DNA of 64,000 nucleotides from DAHVFK01 sp963755395 (GTDB lineage Bacteria; Pseudomonadota; Gammaproteobacteria; Burkholderiales; SG8-39), in assembly GCA_963755395.1 (NCBI GenBank), contig CAVWJJ010000004.1, positions 62,001 to 126,000 on the forward strand. The letters run 5' to 3'. How positions within the stretch are numbered: the stretch's first letter is position 1; every line of letters begins with the position of its first letter. The notes below the pieces were generated by a model. It saw nothing but the letters and a program-made list of their open reading frames with translations, was not told the origin of the DNA and ran no database searches. Positions 23,336 through 32,878 of the stretch are shown in pieces. Position numbers and translations under genes: made by a program.

Positions 23336-26034
23336 AGCTCAAGACCTACTGCTACCAGTGCGTGGCAGGGCCCGACCTGCTCACGGTCGAGGTGCGCGAT
23401 GGCATCGCCACCACGGTCGAGCCGAATTTCGGCGCCGCATCCGTGCACCCCGGCGGCGGCAAGGTCTGCGTCAAGGCCTACGGCCTGGTGCAAAAACTCT
23501 ACAACCCGAACCGGGTGCTCTCGCCAATGAAGCGCACCAATCCACGCAAGGGCCGCGACGAGGATCCGCGCTTCGTGCCGATTTCGTGGGACGAGGCGCT
23601 CGACACTATTGCTGCGAAACTGAACGACGTGCGCGCGCGCGGCCTGCTCGACGAGTCCGGCTACCCGCGCGTGGCGGCGAGCTTCGGCGGCGGCGGAACA
23701 CCGCAGTCATACATGGGGACGCTGCCGGCGTTCCTCGCCGCGTGGGGGCCGATGGATATGGGGTTCGGCTCAGGGCAGGGCGTGAAGTGCTACCACTCCG
23801 AGCATCTGTACGGCGAATTCTGGCATCGCGGATTTACCGTCTCGGCGGACACGCCGTCGTGCGACTACAACATATCCTGCGGCGCAAACATAGAGGCTTC
23901 GGGCGGCGTCGCCGGCGTCTGGCGCCACGCCAACGCGCGCGAGCGCGGCATCAAGCGGGTGCAGGTCGAGCCGCACCTGTCGGTGACCGGTGCGTGTTCG
24001 GCCGAATGGGTGCCGATCAAGCCCAAGACCGACCCCGCGTTTCTGTTCGCGCTGGCGCACTGCCTGCTGCACGAGCACCCGCGCGAGCGCCTCGACCTCG
24101 CCTTTCTCGCCGCGCGCACTTCCGCGCCCTATCTGGTCGGGCGGAACGGCTACTACCTACGCGACCCGGCGACCAAGAAGCCACTGCTGTGGGACGCCAG
24201 GCGCAACGCCGCGGTGCCGTGCGACGCTCCGGACACCGAACCCCTGCTCGAGGGCGGGCCGTACGGCGCGGCGGCGCTCGAGATCGGACCGGACCAGGAA
24301 GTGCTGGCCGAGGGCGAGCTGTTGGGCGAGACCGCGTTCGGCAAGCTGGCCGCGCACCTCAAACGCTACTCGCCCGAGTGGGCGCAAGCGATCTGCGATG
24401 TCCCGGCGACCACCATCCGGCGCATCGCCGGCGAGTATCTGTCGCACGCGCGCGTCGGCGCGACGGTCGAGATCGACGGCCAGGTACTGCCTTTGCGCCC
24501 GGTCGCGATCACCCTGGGCAAGACCGTCACCAACGGTTGGGGCGGCTACGAGTGCTGCTGGGCGCGGACCGTCATTTCGTCGCTGGTGGGCGCGCTCGAG
24601 GTGCCCGGTGGCATCCTCGGCACCACTGTGCGGCTGAACAAGCCTCTTGGCGAGCGCCTGAAAAGCGTGCGCCCCGGCGCAGACGGCTTCATGGCCTACC
24701 CGCTCAATCCCACCGACCGCGAGCACTGGAGCCCCAAGCCCAACATCCGCAACGCCTACCGCAGCATGGTACCGCTCGCCGCCGACGGGCCCTGGAGCCA
24801 GGCGCTCGGGCCGACGCACTTTTCTTGGATGTTCCTCGACGAAACGCCCAAAGGCCTGCCGCGCGTCACTTTGCCGGAAGTCTGGATCCTGTATCGAACC
24901 AATCCCGCAATTTCGTTCTGGGACACCGGCCGGATCGAAAAGCAGATGGCGCGCTTCCCGTTCACGGTCGCGTTCGCCTATACGCGCGACGAGACCAACC
25001 ACTTCGCCGACATCCTGCTGCCCGACGCGGTCGACCTGGAGAGCACGCAGCTGATCCGCATCGGCGGCTCCAAGTTCATCGAGCAATTCTGGGACCACGA
25101 GGGCTTCGCGCTGCGCCAGCCCGCAGTCGCGCCGCGAGGCGAGGCGCGCGATTTCAGCGATATCGCCACGGAGCTCGCGCATCGAGTCGGCCTGCTGGAG
25201 AAATACAACGCGGCGATCAACCGCGGCGTGGCGGGCGTCGCGTTGAAGACGGACAAGTGGGATTTCTCCCTCGATACCGGGAAGATCCATAACGCGACGG
25301 AAATCTGGGACGTGGTTTGTCGCGCGGCGAGCGCCGAGCTGACCGGCGGGACCGAGTCGCAGGGCCTGGACTGGTGGCGCGAGCATGGGCTTCGTACCAA
25401 GCCGTTCTCGCGTCTCGACTGGTACCTGTATCCGACCTTCGTCGAGCTCGGCTTGCGCTTCGAGCTGCCTTATCAGGAGCGCCTGCTGCGCGTGGGCAAG
25501 GAGCTCGAGCGCCGGCTGCACGAGCACGACATGCGCTGGTGGGACGCGCAACTGACCGAGTACCAGGCGCTGCCGGCATGGAAGGATTTCCCCGGCATGT
25601 GGGAAACATCGCTGCGCGCGATGGGTGGACAACCGGACGATTTTCCCTACTGGCTGCTCACCGCGCGCAGCATGCAGTATGCCTGGGGCGGCAACGTCGG
25701 CATGCAGTTGATCAAGGAGGTGGCCGACAACGTCGCCGGACACAAGGGCGTGATCCTGAACACGCGCACCGCGCAGCGGCTCGACATCGCCGAGGGCGAC
25801 CTGGTCGAAATTGCCACGCCCAAGGCGAGCGTGAGGGCGCACGCGGTGCTGCGCCAGGGCATCCGCCCAGACACGCTGTTGCTGCTCGGGCAGTTCGACC
25901 ATTGGGCGACGCCGTTCGCCAGGGATTTCGACATGCCAAGCATGAACAAGCTGGTGCCGATGTCGCTCGCGCTCACCGATGCCACCGGCTCCGGAGCCGA
26001 TGTGGTGCGTGTCTCGCTGCGGAGGACGGCGTGA
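23332..26034 (+). CDS. padB: PadB-like molybdopterin oxidoreductase catalytic subunit
   Basis: 900 aa DMSO-reductase-family enzyme, by neighbours and length like phenylacetyl-CoA:acceptor oxidoreductase PadB, which oxidises phenylacetyl-CoA to phenylglyoxylate. The N-terminus has CYQC and a later GKVCVKAYG, but the third Cys of the usual CxxCxxxC motif is absent, so the [4Fe-4S] site is incomplete or has another ligand. The molybdopterin-binding C-terminal domain (YWLLTARSMQYAWGGN onward) is whole. No Tat signal is seen. The GTG start overlaps the thioesterase stop. The 26S-like FeS and membrane subunits follow with 4-base overlaps. Confidence 0.82.
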   Translation: MKLKTYCYQCVAGPDLLTVEVRDGIATTVEPNFGAASVHPGGGKVCVKAYGLVQKLYNPNRVLSPMKRTNPRKGRDEDPRFVPISWDEALDTIAAKLNDVRARGLLDESGYPRVAASFGGGGTPQSYMGTLPAFLAAWGPMDMGFGSGQGVKCYHSEHLYGEFWHRGFTVSADTPSCDYNISCGANIEASGGVAGVWRHANARERGIKRVQVEPHLSVTGACSAEWVPIKPKTDPAFLFALAHCLLHEHPRERLDLAFLAARTSAPYLVGRNGYYLRDPATKKPLLWDARRNAAVPCDAPDTEPLLEGGPYGAAALEIGPDQEVLAEGELLGETAFGKLAAHLKRYSPEWAQAICDVPATTIRRIAGEYLSHARVGATVEIDGQVLPLRPVAITLGKTVTNGWGGYECCWARTVISSLVGALEVPGGILGTTVRLNKPLGERLKSVRPGADGFMAYPLNPTDREHWSPKPNIRNAYRSMVPLAADGPWSQALGPTHFSWMFLDETPKGLPRVTLPEVWILYRTNPAISFWDTGRIEKQMARFPFTVAFAYTRDETNHFADILLPDAVDLESTQLIRIGGSKFIEQFWDHEGFALRQPAVAPRGEARDFSDIATELAHRVGLLEKYNAAINRGVAGVALKTDKWDFSLDTGKIHNATEIWDVVCRAASAELTGGTESQGLDWWREHGLRTKPFSRLDWYLYPTFVELGLRFELPYQERLLRVGKELERRLHEHDMRWWDAQLTEYQALPAWKDFPGMWETSLRAMGGQPDDFPYWLLTARSMQYAWGGNVGMQLIKEVADNVAGHKGVILNTRTAQRLDIAEGDLVEIATPKASVRAHAVLRQGIRPDTLLLLGQFDHWATPFARDFDMPSMNKLVPMSLALTDATGSGADVVRVSLRRTA

Positions 26035-26678
26035 CCCGCTGGGCCATGGTTGCGGACCTGCGCCGCTGTGTCGGCTGCCAGACCTGCACTGCGGCGTGCA
26101 AGCACGCCAATTCCACTCCGCCGGACGTGCAGTGGCGGCGCGTGCTCGACATGGAGGTGGGCGAATACCCCGACGTGCAGCGCGCGTTCGTTCCGGTCGG
26201 CTGCATGCACTGCGCCGATCCGCCTTGCATGCACGTCTGCCCTTCGACCGCGACCCGCCAGCGCGCCGACGGCATCGTCACCATCGACTACGATTTGTGC
26301 ATCGGCTGCGCCTATTGCGCGGTGGCGTGCCCCTACCAGGCACGCTACAAGACCGATCATCCGAACTTCGCCTACGGCGAGGCGATGCCTTCCGAGCAGC
26401 AGGGGTTCGACCTGCGCCGGATCGGGGTCGCGACCAAATGCACCTTCTGCGCCGACCGCATCGACGCGGGCCTAGCGCAGGGCATGGTTCCAGGAGTCGA
26501 TCCGGACGCGACGCCGGCCTGCGTCAATTCGTGCATCGCCAAGGCGCTGCACTTCGGCGACGCCGAGGACCCCGAGAGCAATATTTCGAAGCTGCTGGCC
26601 GAAAACCAGTTCTTTCGCATGCACGAAGAACTCGGCACGGAGCCGGGCTTCTACTACCTCTGGGACAAGCGCCGATGA
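26031..26678 (+). CDS. padC: PadC-like four-cluster ferredoxin subunit
   Basis: 215 aa electron-transfer subunit of the DmsB/NrfC type. Cys groups for four [4Fe-4S] clusters are visible: CVGCQTCTAAC, CMHCADPPCMHVCP, CIGCAYCAVACP and CTFCADR with CVNSC. It carries electrons from the molybdenum subunit to the membrane subunit. GTG start at 26031 overlaps the padB stop (GTGA). Confidence 0.87.
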   Translation: MTRWAMVADLRRCVGCQTCTAACKHANSTPPDVQWRRVLDMEVGEYPDVQRAFVPVGCMHCADPPCMHVCPSTATRQRADGIVTIDYDLCIGCAYCAVACPYQARYKTDHPNFAYGEAMPSEQQGFDLRRIGVATKCTFCADRIDAGLAQGMVPGVDPDATPACVNSCIAKALHFGDAEDPESNISKLLAENQFFRMHEELGTEPGFYYLWDKRR

Positions 26679-27511
26679 CCGCCGGCCCGAAATACGGACC
26701 CAAGCCGTGGATGCAGGCTCATTGGGATCTGCGCGCGGCGATGAACTTCATCCTCGGGGGCACTGGCACCGGACTGCTGCTCGCGACGGCGCTCGCAGCC
26801 CCGCCCGCTTGGCGCTGGCCGCTCGCCGCCGGACTGGCGCTGATCGCGGCCGGACTGGGCGCGGTATGGCTCGAGATCGGACGCAAGCTGCGCGCGATCA
26901 ACGTGCTGTTCAATGCGCGCACCTCATGGATGACGCGCGAGGCGTACGTCGCGGGCATCGTGTTCGGGCTGGGTCTGGCGGCGCTGGCGTTGGGACGTCC
27001 GCCGCTCGCGCAGCTCGCGGCGCTCGCCGCGCTCGGCTTCATCTATTGCCAGGGCCGCATCCTGTTCGCGGCCAAGGGCATTCCGGCCTGGCGCACGCGA
27101 GGGGTGGTCGCGCTCATTGTAGCCACCGCGCTCGCCGAGGGCGGCGGACTGTTCGTCGCCGCTGCGGCATGGGCTCTGGGCAAGCCGCCGACACTGTGGC
27201 TGGTGGTGTTCGCGCTGGCGCTGGTGGCGCGCGGCGCGGCCTGGTCGCGCTACCGCACCCGTCTCGGGGCCGGCGCAGTGCGCCAGGCGCTCGAGCCGAG
27301 CGGCCGGATCCTGGTCTATGCCGGCACCGCGGTGCCACTGGCCCTGCTGGCGATCGGCCTGCTGCTGCCGGGCCTCGCGCCGGGCGCCAACATGCTCGCC
27401 GGACTGGCGGCGCTCGCCGCGGGCTGGAGGCTCAAGTTCGTGCTGGTCAGGCGCGCTGCCTACAACCAGGGATTTTCACTGCCGCAGCTTCCGGTACGCG
27501 GCGGCAATTAG
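26675..27511 (+). CDS. padD: PadD-like membrane anchor subunit
   Basis: 278 aa, about eight helices, related to DmsC/NrfD-type quinone-reacting anchors. It probably passes electrons from the PadBC-like subunits to the quinone pool. Overlaps padC by 4 bases (ATGA). Sequence is too low in motifs for a firm family call; operon order is the main evidence. Confidence 0.75.
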   Translation: MTAGPKYGPKPWMQAHWDLRAAMNFILGGTGTGLLLATALAAPPAWRWPLAAGLALIAAGLGAVWLEIGRKLRAINVLFNARTSWMTREAYVAGIVFGLGLAALALGRPPLAQLAALAALGFIYCQGRILFAAKGIPAWRTRGVVALIVATALAEGGGLFVAAAAWALGKPPTLWLVVFALALVARGAAWSRYRTRLGAGAVRQALEPSGRILVYAGTAVPLALLAIGLLLPGLAPGANMLAGLAALAAGWRLKFVLVRRAAYNQGFSLPQLPVRGGN

Positions 27512-27531
27512 ACCGCGAAAGAGGGACGAAG

Positions 27532-28911
27532 ATGAACGCCCAGCTGCAACCGCGCTACGCCAAGATTCACCACCGCAGCGCCGCCCCGCGCGCGGCGCGG
27601 CGTTCGGCATTCTATTTCGAGCGCGAAATCGAGACCGCGCCGCGCGAGGAGCTTCGCAAGCTGCAGCTGCGCCGCCTGCGCGCGACGCTAAAGAACGCGG
27701 CCGAAAATGTGCCGCTGCACCGCGAGCGCATGAAGGCCGCGCGCATCAAGCCGCATGACATACGCTCGCTGGAGGATCTGCGCCACTTGCCGTTCACGGT
27801 CAAGACTGACCTGCGGGACAACTATCCATTTGGCATGTTCGCGCGCCCGCGCGCCGACCTGCTGCGCCTGCACGCCTCCTCTGGCACTACCGGCAAGCCG
27901 ACCGTGGTCGGCTACACGAGAAAGGACCTCGACACCTGGGCCGGCCTGATGGCGCGCTCGATGGCCTGCGCCGGCGCGCGGCCCGGCGACGTGGTGCACA
28001 ACGCCTACGGCTACGGCCTTTTCACGGGCGGCCTGGGCGCGCATTACGGCGCCGAGCGCCTGGGTGCGACGGTGGTACCGATGTCAGGCGGCGCGACCGA
28101 GCGCCAGGTTGTCCTGATCAAGGACTTCGGCGCCCGCGTGCTTTGTTCCACGCCCTCCTACGCGCTGAACATCGCCGAGGTCGCCGAGCGCGATGGCATA
28201 GACCTGCGCGCGAGCGCGCTCGAGATCGGCCTGTTCGGCGCCGAGCCCTGGAGCGAAGCGATGCGGCGCGAGATCCAGATCCGGCTCGGGCTCAAGGCGA
28301 TCGACGTCTACGGCTTGTCGGAAATCATGGGGCCCGGCGTCGCCATCGAGTGCGAGGCGCAGGACGGTCTGCACGGCTGGGAGGACCACTTCGTGTTCGA
28401 GATCATCGACCCCGAAACAGGGCAGCCAGTGCCCGAAGGTCAGGCCGGCGAGCTGGTAATCACCACGCTCACCAAGGAAGGCCTGCCGATGCTGCGCTAC
28501 CGTACGCGCGACATTACGCGCGTGAGCACCGAGCGCTGCGCCTGCGGCCGCAGCCACCTGCGCCTGAGGCGCATCACCGGCCGCAACGACGACATGCTGA
28601 TTATCCGCGGCGTGAACGTCTACCCGTCGCAGATCGAGGCGGTGCTGGTGGGCCTGCCCGACCTCGCGCCGCACTATCAGCTCGTGGTCTCGCGCCGCGG
28701 CAACATGGACGAACTCGCGGTCGAGGTCGAGGCCGCGCCGTCGCTGCCCGCGGGCGAGGCTGCCTATCGCCAGCTTGCCGAGCATGTGCGCTACCAGATC
28801 AAGTCGCTGATCGGTGTCACCACGGACGTGGCGGTGAAGAAGCCGGGTGAAGTGCCGCGCTCGCAGGGCAAGGCGGTGCGGGTGCGTGACGAGCGGCCGA
28901 AGTTCGCGTAG
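27532..28911 (+). CDS. padJ: Phenylacetate-CoA ligase-like AMP-forming enzyme
   Basis: 459 aa acyl-adenylate enzyme of the PaaK family, activating phenylacetate or a related aryl acid with ATP and CoA. The P-loop-like motif is LHASSGTTGKPTVVGYT, and DVYGLSEIMGPGV and YRTRDITRV follow. The catalytic C-terminal domain reads RGVNVYPSQIE. The start at 27532 follows GAGGGACGAAG. It is next to padBCD as in denitrifying phenylacetate degraders. Benzoate or other aryl acids are alternatives since no separate benzoate-CoA ligase is seen. Confidence 0.85.
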   Translation: MNAQLQPRYAKIHHRSAAPRAARRSAFYFEREIETAPREELRKLQLRRLRATLKNAAENVPLHRERMKAARIKPHDIRSLEDLRHLPFTVKTDLRDNYPFGMFARPRADLLRLHASSGTTGKPTVVGYTRKDLDTWAGLMARSMACAGARPGDVVHNAYGYGLFTGGLGAHYGAERLGATVVPMSGGATERQVVLIKDFGARVLCSTPSYALNIAEVAERDGIDLRASALEIGLFGAEPWSEAMRREIQIRLGLKAIDVYGLSEIMGPGVAIECEAQDGLHGWEDHFVFEIIDPETGQPVPEGQAGELVITTLTKEGLPMLRYRTRDITRVSTERCACGRSHLRLRRITGRNDDMLIIRGVNVYPSQIEAVLVGLPDLAPHYQLVVSRRGNMDELAVEVEAAPSLPAGEAAYRQLAEHVRYQIKSLIGVTTDVAVKKPGEVPRSQGKAVRVRDERPKFA

Positions 28912-28921
28912 AGCGGCGGTC

Positions 28922-29395
28922 ATGGACATCAACCTTCAGGTCAACCGCCGTCTGCACGAAGAGCACATGGCGACGCTCGCGCTATGGGGTCGGTTCGAGC
29001 AGGCCATGGCTGCGCGCGCGCGCGTCTGGCCACCGGCGAGCAAGGACCCCGAGCTTGAAACGCTGCTTAACCGCTGCGCGGCGGCTCTGTCCGAGGAGCT
29101 CTGGCACCACTTCGACTTCGAGGAATCGGAGCTTTTCCCGCGCCTTGCCGAGAACGGCGAGGGCGATGTCGGCGAGCTGCTAGCCGATGAACACGTGACG
29201 ATTCGCACTGCCGCGAGAAATTTCAGCGAAGCGCTTGAGGCACAGGACTGGCAGCGCGTGCGCGTGACCGGGCTCGAGCTTGCCGAACGACTCGCCGCCC
29301 ATGTACAGAAGGAGGAGATGTCGCTCCTGCCGGCGCTTGAAGACGTGCTGGACAAGGAGACGGACGCCCGGCTCGCGCTCGCCTACGCGGGCTGA
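28922..29395 (+). CDS. Hemerythrin HHE-domain protein
   Basis: 157 aa four-helix protein with metal-ligand motifs HEEHMATL, HHFDFEESELFP and HVQKEEMSLLP of the hemerythrin family. Such proteins bind O2 or NO at a di-iron site. As the last gene of an FNR-box operon for oxygen-sensitive enzymes it may sequester O2 or sense it, which is inferred. Confidence 0.82.
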   Translation: MDINLQVNRRLHEEHMATLALWGRFEQAMAARARVWPPASKDPELETLLNRCAAALSEELWHHFDFEESELFPRLAENGEGDVGELLADEHVTIRTAARNFSEALEAQDWQRVRVTGLELAERLAAHVQKEEMSLLPALEDVLDKETDARLALAYAG

Positions 29396-29405
29396 AGGCC
29401 CCAAA

Positions 29406-30401
29406 TTAGGCGAGCGTCTTGACGAACGCCAGTCGCTGCGACGGGCCAAAGCCGGCGCGGTATAGGAAGCCCAGCAGCTCGAAGTGCTCCTTCGCCACCA
29501 CCGACTCGACGCGCTCGACCCGCAGGGCGTCGAGGTTCATGAACAGCTGCGACAGCAGCGCGCGGCCGATGCCGGCGTGCGAGAAACCGGGATCGACGCC
29601 GATGGTGTCGATCACCGCAACCGGCTCGGCGCGGCCGAAATCGCCGTAATCCGCGCTCGCCATCAGATAGCCGGCGGTGGTGCCATCCTTGCACGCGACA
29701 AGCGAAACGCGCAGGGCTGACTCGCTCAACGCCTGCTCGAACTTGTGGCGGATGTACGCGCCGCGATCATGACCCGTCAGGCGGCGGTCGATGCGTACGA
29801 CCGCATCCAGGTCGGCCTCCGCGAGCGAGTGCACATCGGCAACGTCGCGCGCGAGGTGCTCGAAGTCATTCGGCGCCGTGTCGCCGTAGTCGTTGCGGTC
29901 GCCCGGCCGGTCGCGCTCCTCGACTACCACAGGCTCGTCTTCCATCGCGCCGAGCTTCGCGTCGGCGACGGTACAGTCGACGACCTGGTTGCGCCCCAGC
30001 CGGTAGCCGGCGGCGTCGAGGAAGCGCAGCATCTGGTGGTCGCGCCAGCTTGCGCCAGTGCGCATTTCCTTCAGGCCGCGACGCCGCGACTCGTCCTCTA
30101 TCACCCGCTCGAGCGCGAGGCCGAGGCCACGCCCGCGCGCCTCGAGCCTTACCCCCACCACCTCGAGTCGCATCGCCGGCTCGATGCGGCCGAACTCCCC
30201 CTCGAGCACGCGTCCTAGGACGTAGCCCGTGAGCCCGGATTCATCGTCCACGGCGAACTGGGCATGCAGCTTGGGCTCGCGCTTCGCTGCCGCCAGCCGC
30301 CGCTCGAAGTAGCTCCGCCGCGTTCGCCCGCTGATCGAGGCGTCGATTGCCACAACGGTATCGAGGTCGGCCGCGGACAGCGGTCTTTGACTGATCTTCA
30401 T
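29406..30401 (-). CDS. Tandem GNAT-domain protein
   Basis: 331 aa with two complete GNAT folds. Domain 1 (about 1-155) has DLDTVVAIDASISG and LEARGRGLGLALERVI; domain 2 (about 190-331) has DLDAVVRIDRRLTG and SHAGIGRALLSQL. Both share the signature of the GNAT protein at 17768-18247. Last gene of the had-oah-dch-bcr-fdx operon, 12 bases after the ferredoxin. Function unknown. Acetylation of a pathway enzyme or regulator is a testable guess. Confidence 0.8.
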   Translation of the reverse strand: MKISQRPLSAADLDTVVAIDASISGRTRRSYFERRLAAAKREPKLHAQFAVDDESGLTGYVLGRVLEGEFGRIEPAMRLEVVGVRLEARGRGLGLALERVIEDESRRRGLKEMRTGASWRDHQMLRFLDAAGYRLGRNQVVDCTVADAKLGAMEDEPVVVEERDRPGDRNDYGDTAPNDFEHLARDVADVHSLAEADLDAVVRIDRRLTGHDRGAYIRHKFEQALSESALRVSLVACKDGTTAGYLMASADYGDFGRAEPVAVIDTIGVDPGFSHAGIGRALLSQLFMNLDALRVERVESVVAKEHFELLGFLYRAGFGPSQRLAFVKTLA

Positions 30402-30413
30402 GAATTCTGCCGC

Positions 30414-30659
30414 TCAGCCGTGAAGGCTGCGGTACTTTTCCATCAGCTGCTCGGGCGTTTCGGCGTATTCCGGGTTCTGCACGATGCAGTCAGCCGGGCA
30501 GACAAGCTTGCATTGCGGCTCATCCTCGGCGCCGACGCACTCGGTGCACTTGAGCGGATCGATCACGTAGATCGGATCGCCGACGCTGATCGCCTCGTTC
30601 GGACACACCGGCTTGCAGGCGTCGCAAGCTGTGCAGTTGTCGTCGATCAAAAGTGCCAT
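30414..30659 (-). CDS. fdx: 2[4Fe-4S] ferredoxin (benzoyl-CoA reductase electron donor)
   Basis: 81 aa Alvin-type ferredoxin. Cluster motifs CTACDACKPVCP and CTECVGAEDEPQCKLVCPADC show the extra loop between the second-cluster cysteines and the C-terminal extension. In Thauera such a low-potential ferredoxin feeds electrons to benzoyl-CoA reductase. It lies directly after bcrD in the same operon; KorAB across the cluster would reduce it. Confidence 0.92.
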   Translation of the reverse strand: MALLIDDNCTACDACKPVCPNEAISVGDPIYVIDPLKCTECVGAEDEPQCKLVCPADCIVQNPEYAETPEQLMEKYRSLHG

Positions 30660-30678
30660 TTCCAGTCTCCGTAAGATT

Positions 30679-31533
30679 TCAGGCCGCCGCCTTCTCCTGC
30701 AGCGCCTTGAGCTTGTCGTGGCGGAAGGCGCCCCAGAGCGCGGCGCCGATCGCGCCGGCGTAAATCGAATCGGGGTGGTTGACCGTTTCGAGCCCGGTGA
30801 TTTTCTCGTTTACCAGCTCTTCGCGCAACGCGGCGAGCAGGCCGGCATCGAGCGCAAGGCCACCGGTGAGCAACACCGTGCCGCTCTTGATGCCAGTCAC
30901 CTTGAGCAGCTTGACCAGGCGCGAGGCCATCGAGATGTGGATGCCCTTCAGGATATCCGGCGTCGGAATCCCGCGCGATACCATGTTGATGACGTCGGTC
31001 TCCGCCAGCACCGCGCAGATCGAGCTGATCTTCTCCGGCGTCTTGGCAGTCTTGGACAGCGGCCCGATCTCCTCGACCGCGACGCCGAGGTAGCGCGCGA
31101 TGTTCTCCAGAAACTGGCCGGAGCCCGAGGCGCACTGGCTGGTCATCTTGTAGGACAGCACCTTGCCGCGCTCGTCGATGTAGATCGCCCGACCGTTGAG
31201 CGCGCCGATGTCGACCACCGCGCGCGCATCGGGCTGCAGGAAGACGCCGCCGCGTGCGTGCGTGGTCATCGAGTAGAAGTGCCCGGTGGCGAACTTCACG
31301 TTCTCGCCTTCGCCCGTAGTGGCGACGTAGTCCACGTCCTCGGGCTTGAGGCCGACCTCCTCCAGCACCTCGTCATAGCCGTCCTTGGCGAGCTGCATGT
31401 TGTCGCGCCGGCGGATCCGCTCGCAGCGCCTGGCGAGCCATTCGCTTTTGGCGTTCGCGCCTGAGCCGTCCGTTCTGAACAATGTCGTCTTGACCACGCC
31501 GGAGCCGATATCGATGCCGACGGTATGGATCAT
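30679..31533 (-). CDS. bcrD: Benzoyl-CoA reductase subunit D
   Basis: 284 aa ATPase subunit of class I ATP-dependent benzoyl-CoA reductase, BadF/BadG/BcrA/BcrD ASKHA fold. GIDIGSGVVKT is the phosphate-1 loop; Cys134 (SQCASGSGQ) and Cys173 (SSICAVLAE) are the cluster ligands shared with BcrA at the subunit interface. Start ATG overlaps the bcrA stop. The frame is intact, unlike bcrA and bcrB. Confidence 0.93.
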   Translation of the reverse strand: MIHTVGIDIGSGVVKTTLFRTDGSGANAKSEWLARRCERIRRRDNMQLAKDGYDEVLEEVGLKPEDVDYVATTGEGENVKFATGHFYSMTTHARGGVFLQPDARAVVDIGALNGRAIYIDERGKVLSYKMTSQCASGSGQFLENIARYLGVAVEEIGPLSKTAKTPEKISSICAVLAETDVINMVSRGIPTPDILKGIHISMASRLVKLLKVTGIKSGTVLLTGGLALDAGLLAALREELVNEKITGLETVNHPDSIYAGAIGAALWGAFRHDKLKALQEKAAA

Positions 31534-32876
31534 TGCCGTGCCTCCGCGGTCCTGTTTTCCTCGACCACGGCGCGCCAGGCGAACGTAGCGCCGCCGAGCG
31601 CACCAGTGTAGATCGAGTCGGGATTGATGTTGAGCGTCACCTCGCCGTAGTTTTCCTTTACCAGCATCATCAGCGCTTTCACCGCGGCCTCGTTCTTCGC
31701 CACGCCGCCGGTGAAGGTGAACTGATCGCGGATGCCGCCGGAACGCGCCAGGATCGACATCGCGCGCAGGATGATGGCGCGGTGCAGCCCCGCCATGATG
31801 TCCTCGCGTTTCTCGCCCAGCGACAGGCGGTCGCGCAGCTCGGCGCCGGCGAACACCGTGCAGGTCGAGTTGATGCGCACCGTCTTGGTCGATTTCATTG
31901 CCAGCGGCCCGAGCTCGTGCAAGCCCATGTTCATCTCGTCCGCGATGTAGCCCAGGTATCGCCCGCAGCCCGCGGCGCAGCGGTCGTTCATCTGAAAGCT
32001 CTCGACGATGCCGTGCTTGTCGACCTGGATCGCCTTGGTGTCCTGGCCGCCGATATCCAGCACCGTCGCGGTGTGCGGGTACATGACGTGCGCGCCCAGG
32101 CCGTGGCACAGGATCTCCGAGCGGATGTGTTCCTTCGAGAACGGCAGCCGCGCGCGGCCGTAGCCGGTGCCGACCACGTAGGCTTCCTCGAGCGCCGTAT
32201 CGAGCACACCCTCGATAGGCGCGCGCACCGCGTCGCGCGGTCTTTGCGATCATTCTTCAGAATCGAAAAGCTCCGGTCCAGCGCGGCGAGCAGGTGCGGT
32301 TTGATCGAATCTCCGTAGACGCGGTTCTCCACCTCTATGATCGAGCGGTCGAACACGTTGAGCAGCATGTCATAGCGCACGCCCGCTTCTTTCGCGACCG
32401 TTTCGCCCACCGCCAGGTAGCGGCTGCCGGCGATATCGCGGAAGAAGTCCGACTTGCGCTTCGCTCCCGGCGCGAACAGCTCTGGAGCCTCCACTTGCAG
32501 CCGCTTGAACACCTCGTCGAGCGCCGCGAGTACCCCGGCCGCGGCATCGCCGAACCGCGTGCCCTCGGCGTTGCGCCGGCAGGTTTCCTCGAGATCGGCC
32601 AGCTGCTCGAGGAACTGCTCGAGCCGGAAGTCGCGTTCGAGCTGCCCCGACGAAGCCCTCCAGCCGGTCGCCGTTGAGCGCGCCCGATCGCGCCAGAGCC
32701 TCACGAAACAGGTAGAAGCGCGCGTTGAGCAGCGCTTCCTGTTTCGCGATCGCCGCCGCAGTGTCGTAGTTCGAGCGCGAATTGGTGATGCCGCGCCCGA
32801 GCACGTTTTTCTGCTCGTCCATCACCACCGCCTTGGTGGTGGTGGATCCCAGGTCGATTCCGATGAATGTTCTCAT
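31530..32876 (-). CDS. bcrA: Benzoyl-CoA reductase subunit A (two frameshifts in sequence)
   Basis: ATPase subunit, 448 aa when corrected. It starts FIGIDLGSTTTKAVVMDEQ and ends with the ASKHA domain (DIGGQDTKAI, NDRCAAGCGRYLG). Two breaks split it into three frames: an extra G in a G4 run at about 32645-32648 (GDRLEGFVG then QLERDFRLEQF), and a missing C near 32239 (SILKNDRK then RAPIEGVLD). The two cancel, so length mod 3 is kept. All motifs are present; sequencing error is the likeliest cause. Confidence 0.88.
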
Positions 32877-32878
32877 GG

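Noticed and set aside
24157..25902. 581-codon open frame antisense to the PadB-like gene
   Set aside because: A GC-driven shadow without recognisable domains; the sense strand encodes a whole molybdoenzyme.
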